Assembly: GCA_009797885.1 (NCBI GenBank) | Contig: WNKP01000006.1 | Location: forward strand, 62,001 to 126,000 | DNA: 64,000 nucleotides | Reading direction: 5' to 3' | DNA from: Flavobacteriaceae bacterium GF1 | Lineage (GTDB): Bacteria > Bacteroidota > Bacteroidia > Flavobacteriales > Flavobacteriaceae | Shown: positions 61,807-64,000 of the stretch, piece after piece | Position numbering within the stretch: position 1 is the stretch's first letter | Layout of the letters: every line of letters begins with the position of its first letter | Translations under genes and position numbers: made by a program | The notes under the pieces: generated by a model | What the model was told of the DNA's origin: nothing | What the model saw: only the letters and a program-made list of their open reading frames with translations | Database searches by the model: none

Positions 61807-62865
61807 TTAATTAAAGCTACACTTTATCACTTTGCCGTGTCCAATGTAAGCCGTCATTCTCTCATCTTCGTAAAATGATACTGGTTTTATGTACAGAGCT
61901 TCTTCTACAAGTTGATTATCCCAAGTCAACCCATCATCTTTAGATAAAAAGATTTCTGGTTTAGTGCCTCCAAAACCACCTAGCATATTTTTATCAATCT
62001 GCGATGTGAGCACCACAATCACATCATTGTATCTATACAATTGGTTAGGCGAAAGGTCTGCATCTTTTGAAAAGGTTTTTACGTTTGCTATTTTTCCATC
62101 TTCATAATGCTGTAATACCGTTCTGTCTGTATCCTTTCCTAACAGCCAGTAATCACCATTTTTCCCAATAGTAAAATCTACTATATTTAAGTCAAATTGC
62201 AATGAATCTAGCTCATTACTTTTCTTATCGATTGTGTAAATCCAGTCCTTTTTATCATTTCTTTTGTAAGAAAGAAAGTAGAACTTTTTTTTTATTGACT
62301 TTACCTTTTCTATAGGCTTTTCTAATTTCAAAGTGTCCCAACTTACACCACCATCAATAGTTTTCATAAAACCACCATCACGAGCATAATTAGACAGCCT
62401 CCCAAAAATGTAACCTACTGAATCGTTCTCAAAAAAGACGCTCTTAGGGTATATATTTCCTAACTCAGATATTTTTTGCAATTCATCTGTATCCAAATTT
62501 ACCTTATATAATATCGTTTTTGAATTGGAAAAAGATAATTTTTGGGTAAATATTTCATTGATTAAATAGATGTGTTTATCTGTAAAAGAAGTTTCACGAT
62601 TCTCCCCAGGCACTCTTATATCAAGTAGTTTAAAATTTGTATTGCCTTTCCGTTTATAAATTATAGTCTCTTTTGTTCTATAATCTTGGGAATCTCCTGT
62701 CGTTCCAATCATATAACCATACTGTCCTTTATCAACAATGGATTTATAATACTCAAACTCAAGTTTAACGTACTCTATACTACAATTGCTATTGTTGTTA
62801 AAGGAACACGATACACAAGTTAGCATTGCAATTATTAAACTTAAAAACATTATTTCTTTATTCAT
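61807..62865 (-). CDS. Asp-box (BNR) lipoprotein coupled to RHS gene, candidate immunity protein
   Basis: A 352-residue lipoprotein (lipobox LTCVSC, Cys20). Two Asp-box/BNR motifs (S/T-x-D-x-G-x-x-W) are visible: TIDGGVSW and SKDDGLTW, implying a sialidase- or sortilin-like beta-propeller without the catalytic residues of a sialidase. It is AT-rich like the RHS tip. Its ATG (62865-62863) shares one base with the RHS stop (TAATG), so it is translationally coupled. A toxin-immunity role for a coupled downstream gene is a common pattern; here it is inference. The periplasmic side would then be where protection occurs. Confidence 0.75.
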   Translation of the reverse strand: MNKEIMFLSLIIAMLTCVSCSFNNNSNCSIEYVKLEFEYYKSIVDKGQYGYMIGTTGDSQDYRTKETIIYKRKGNTNFKLLDIRVPGENRETSFTDKHIYLINEIFTQKLSFSNSKTILYKVNLDTDELQKISELGNIYPKSVFFENDSVGYIFGRLSNYARDGGFMKTIDGGVSWDTLKLEKPIEKVKSIKKKFYFLSYKRNDKKDWIYTIDKKSNELDSLQFDLNIVDFTIGKNGDYWLLGKDTDRTVLQHYEDGKIANVKTFSKDADLSPNQLYRYNDVIVVLTSQIDKNMLGGFGGTKPEIFLSKDDGLTWDNQLVEEALYIKPVSFYEDERMTAYIGHGKVIKCSFN

Positions 62866-64000
62866 TATAAACCTCCTAATCTTAAATAAGTAGGGTTCTT
62901 CGTTTTATTGTATAGTGATGACGGAGAAGACTTAAAAGAATTAAATAATAATTGTTTATTAAGAATCTTTCCTATCTGTGCTCTCCCTAAACCAGAACCA
63001 AAAGAATCACTGAAATTAGGAGTTACCATAATTCTCAACTTATCCGACATACCTAAATTGAATAGCTTATCTCCTTTTGAGTATGCAGGTACGTGTGATT
63101 CAAACGCAAACTTTTGGAAAGTTTCATTATTTAGCTCAATGCTCGGGTTTTCTCTCAAAGCTTCTTCCATTAAAACCTGTAATTCAATAGAAGTTTGGTC
63201 TAACCATTCTTTCCCAGTTTCCGAAAGTCCATCTCTGGTTTCATTCGTAAATCGAACATTGTACTTATGCCCATATCCTAAATAATAATCTGGTGGACGA
63301 GTACCATATTTTTCGATATGTTTTTTATATCTATTAATATAATAATCTGCACTACCATCAAGTGTTTCTTCAGTATATTCAGCTTCAACAGAATCTGGGT
63401 CTGCTCCATTTGTCAATTGCCAGCCATCATTTTCAGTATATGTCCAGTCATATCCAAAAGCTCCTTGCCTTGTATCTCCAACACTACCTTCTTCGCAAGG
63501 CACATATTCATCATTTTCAGATTTTGTAAAGCAATTGCCATCAGGATCAATAAATACATTGGGATTATTAGCCATAGCAGAGTATGGAGAAAATGCAATC
63601 TGCTTCTCGTGGTCAGCCATTGCATCAATACTTGTCCATCTACCTAAAGTAGCATCATAATTTCTTGCTCCGAAGTCGTGCCATTTTAAACCAAGTTCCT
63701 CCTGATTCTCTTTTCCTTGATAATCATAAGGATGATGTGTACCATTCACAACATTGTTGTATCCTTTATGACGTAAACCAAAGGGATAATAGTTGTTCTC
63801 CTCAATGATCTCAAGGGTTCCGTTGTTGTCAGTATATGATAGACGGACGTTCCCCAAATGATCTTTGTATTGGTACACATAGTCATAACCACTACTGTTA
63901 TTGGGCATCACATAGCCCTCTGGGTGGCCAAAGAACTGTAGGGCATTATTCTCATAGATGTAGTTGCCCGCATAATCGGTCGTGGTCGAAACACCGTTGT
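62865..64000 (-). CDS. RHS-repeat protein, C-terminal part (gene runs off the window)
   Basis: The frame is open through the right edge (64000 onward, minus strand), so the 5' part is missing. The visible N-terminal part is RHS core: EYNALQFFGHPEGYVMP-like lead, then DYVYQYKDHLGNVRLSYTDNNG, NNYYPFGLRHKGYN, YDYQGKENQEELGLKWHDFGARNYDATLGRWTSID, ending NPNVFIDPDG (core ends about 63537). The last 223 residues (62868-63536) are a distinct tip with no family I can name (YYLGYGHKYNVRF, LSETGKEWLDQTSIELQVLMEEAL, FAFESHVPAY). The tip is markedly AT-richer than the core, as for swapped C-terminal toxins. Coupled to the lipoprotein gene. Confidence 0.9.
   Translation of the reverse strand, partial: NGVSTTTDYAGNYIYENNALQFFGHPEGYVMPNNSSGYDYVYQYKDHLGNVRLSYTDNNGTLEIIEENNYYPFGLRHKGYNNVVNGTHHPYDYQGKENQEELGLKWHDFGARNYDATLGRWTSIDAMADHEKQIAFSPYSAMANNPNVFIDPDGNCFTKSENDEYVPCEEGSVGDTRQGAFGYDWTYTENDGWQLTNGADPDSVEAEYTEETLDGSADYYINRYKKHIEKYGTRPPDYYLGYGHKYNVRFTNETRDGLSETGKEWLDQTSIELQVLMEEALRENPSIELNNETFQKFAFESHVPAYSKGDKLFNLGMSDKLRIMVTPNFSDSFGSGLGRAQIGKILNKQLLFNSFKSSPSSLYNKTKNPTYLRLGGL

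Overview
The window looks like chromosomal DNA of a marine Flavobacteriaceae bacterium (Bacteroidota). This is inferred from FecI/FecR plus SusC/SusD modules, DUF4097 and DUF6090 proteins, a carotenoid lycopene cyclase, TAnnTTTG-type -7 boxes with TTG/TTTG about 18-20 bp upstream, and lipoproteins with flavobacterial signal peptides. The genus cannot be fixed from sequence alone; a Muricauda/Flagellimonas-like organism would fit.

Layout. 0-5.4 kb: TetR regulator, ECF sigma factor with a small membrane protein, polyprenyl diphosphate synthase, two small exported proteins, lycopene beta-cyclase. 5.4-9.9 kb: GH1 beta-glucosidase, a GPH-type sugar symporter, and a DUF4369/thioredoxin lipoprotein. 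10.4-17.3 kb: a FecI-FecR-SusC-SusD uptake locus closed by a terminator. 17.3-22.2 kb: a heptanucleotide repeat array, a DtxR/MntR-type regulator with its palindromic operator, a ZIP metal transporter, a TonB-dependent receptor and a divergent MarR-like regulator. 22.3-27.3 kb: a serine hydrolase, a second ECF operon, a Crp/Fnr regulator divergent from an MFS transporter.

27.3-34.2 kb holds a beta-propeller protein and an apparent AraC regulon: a double-SnoaL/hydrolase fusion, an SDR and an aldo/keto reductase. Two promoters here share a near-identical 29-bp direct-repeat operator at the same distance from the -7 box. 34.2-44.2 kb is mixed housekeeping/accessory content (VIT-family transporter, amine oxidase, AraC and LytTR membrane regulators, SDR, cupin, DUF885 protein). 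44.3-47.3 kb: S9 peptidase and two small proteins. 47.7-50.5 kb: an ECF sigma / HEAT anti-sigma / two DUF4097 operon that shares an upstream TGTAACCTT element with the 24-kb ECF operon. 50.6-53.2 kb: feoA-feoB plus a 45-residue Cys-tailed protein. 53.3-55.5 kb: SCO protein and rseP.

55.5-56.0 kb: tRNA-Asn followed by a 102-bp tandem array that repeats the tRNA 3' end together with an intrinsic terminator. 56-61.4 kb: two alpha/beta hydrolases, a flavodoxin-like protein, a two-component system and a Usp-like protein. 61.4-64 kb: the 3' end of an RHS-repeat gene that runs off the right edge, with a compositionally distinct C-terminal tip, translationally coupled to an Asp-box lipoprotein, and followed by a relic of another RHS core and intergenic hairpins. 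The RHS tip/lipoprotein pair and the AraC operator pair are the most promising items for follow-up.
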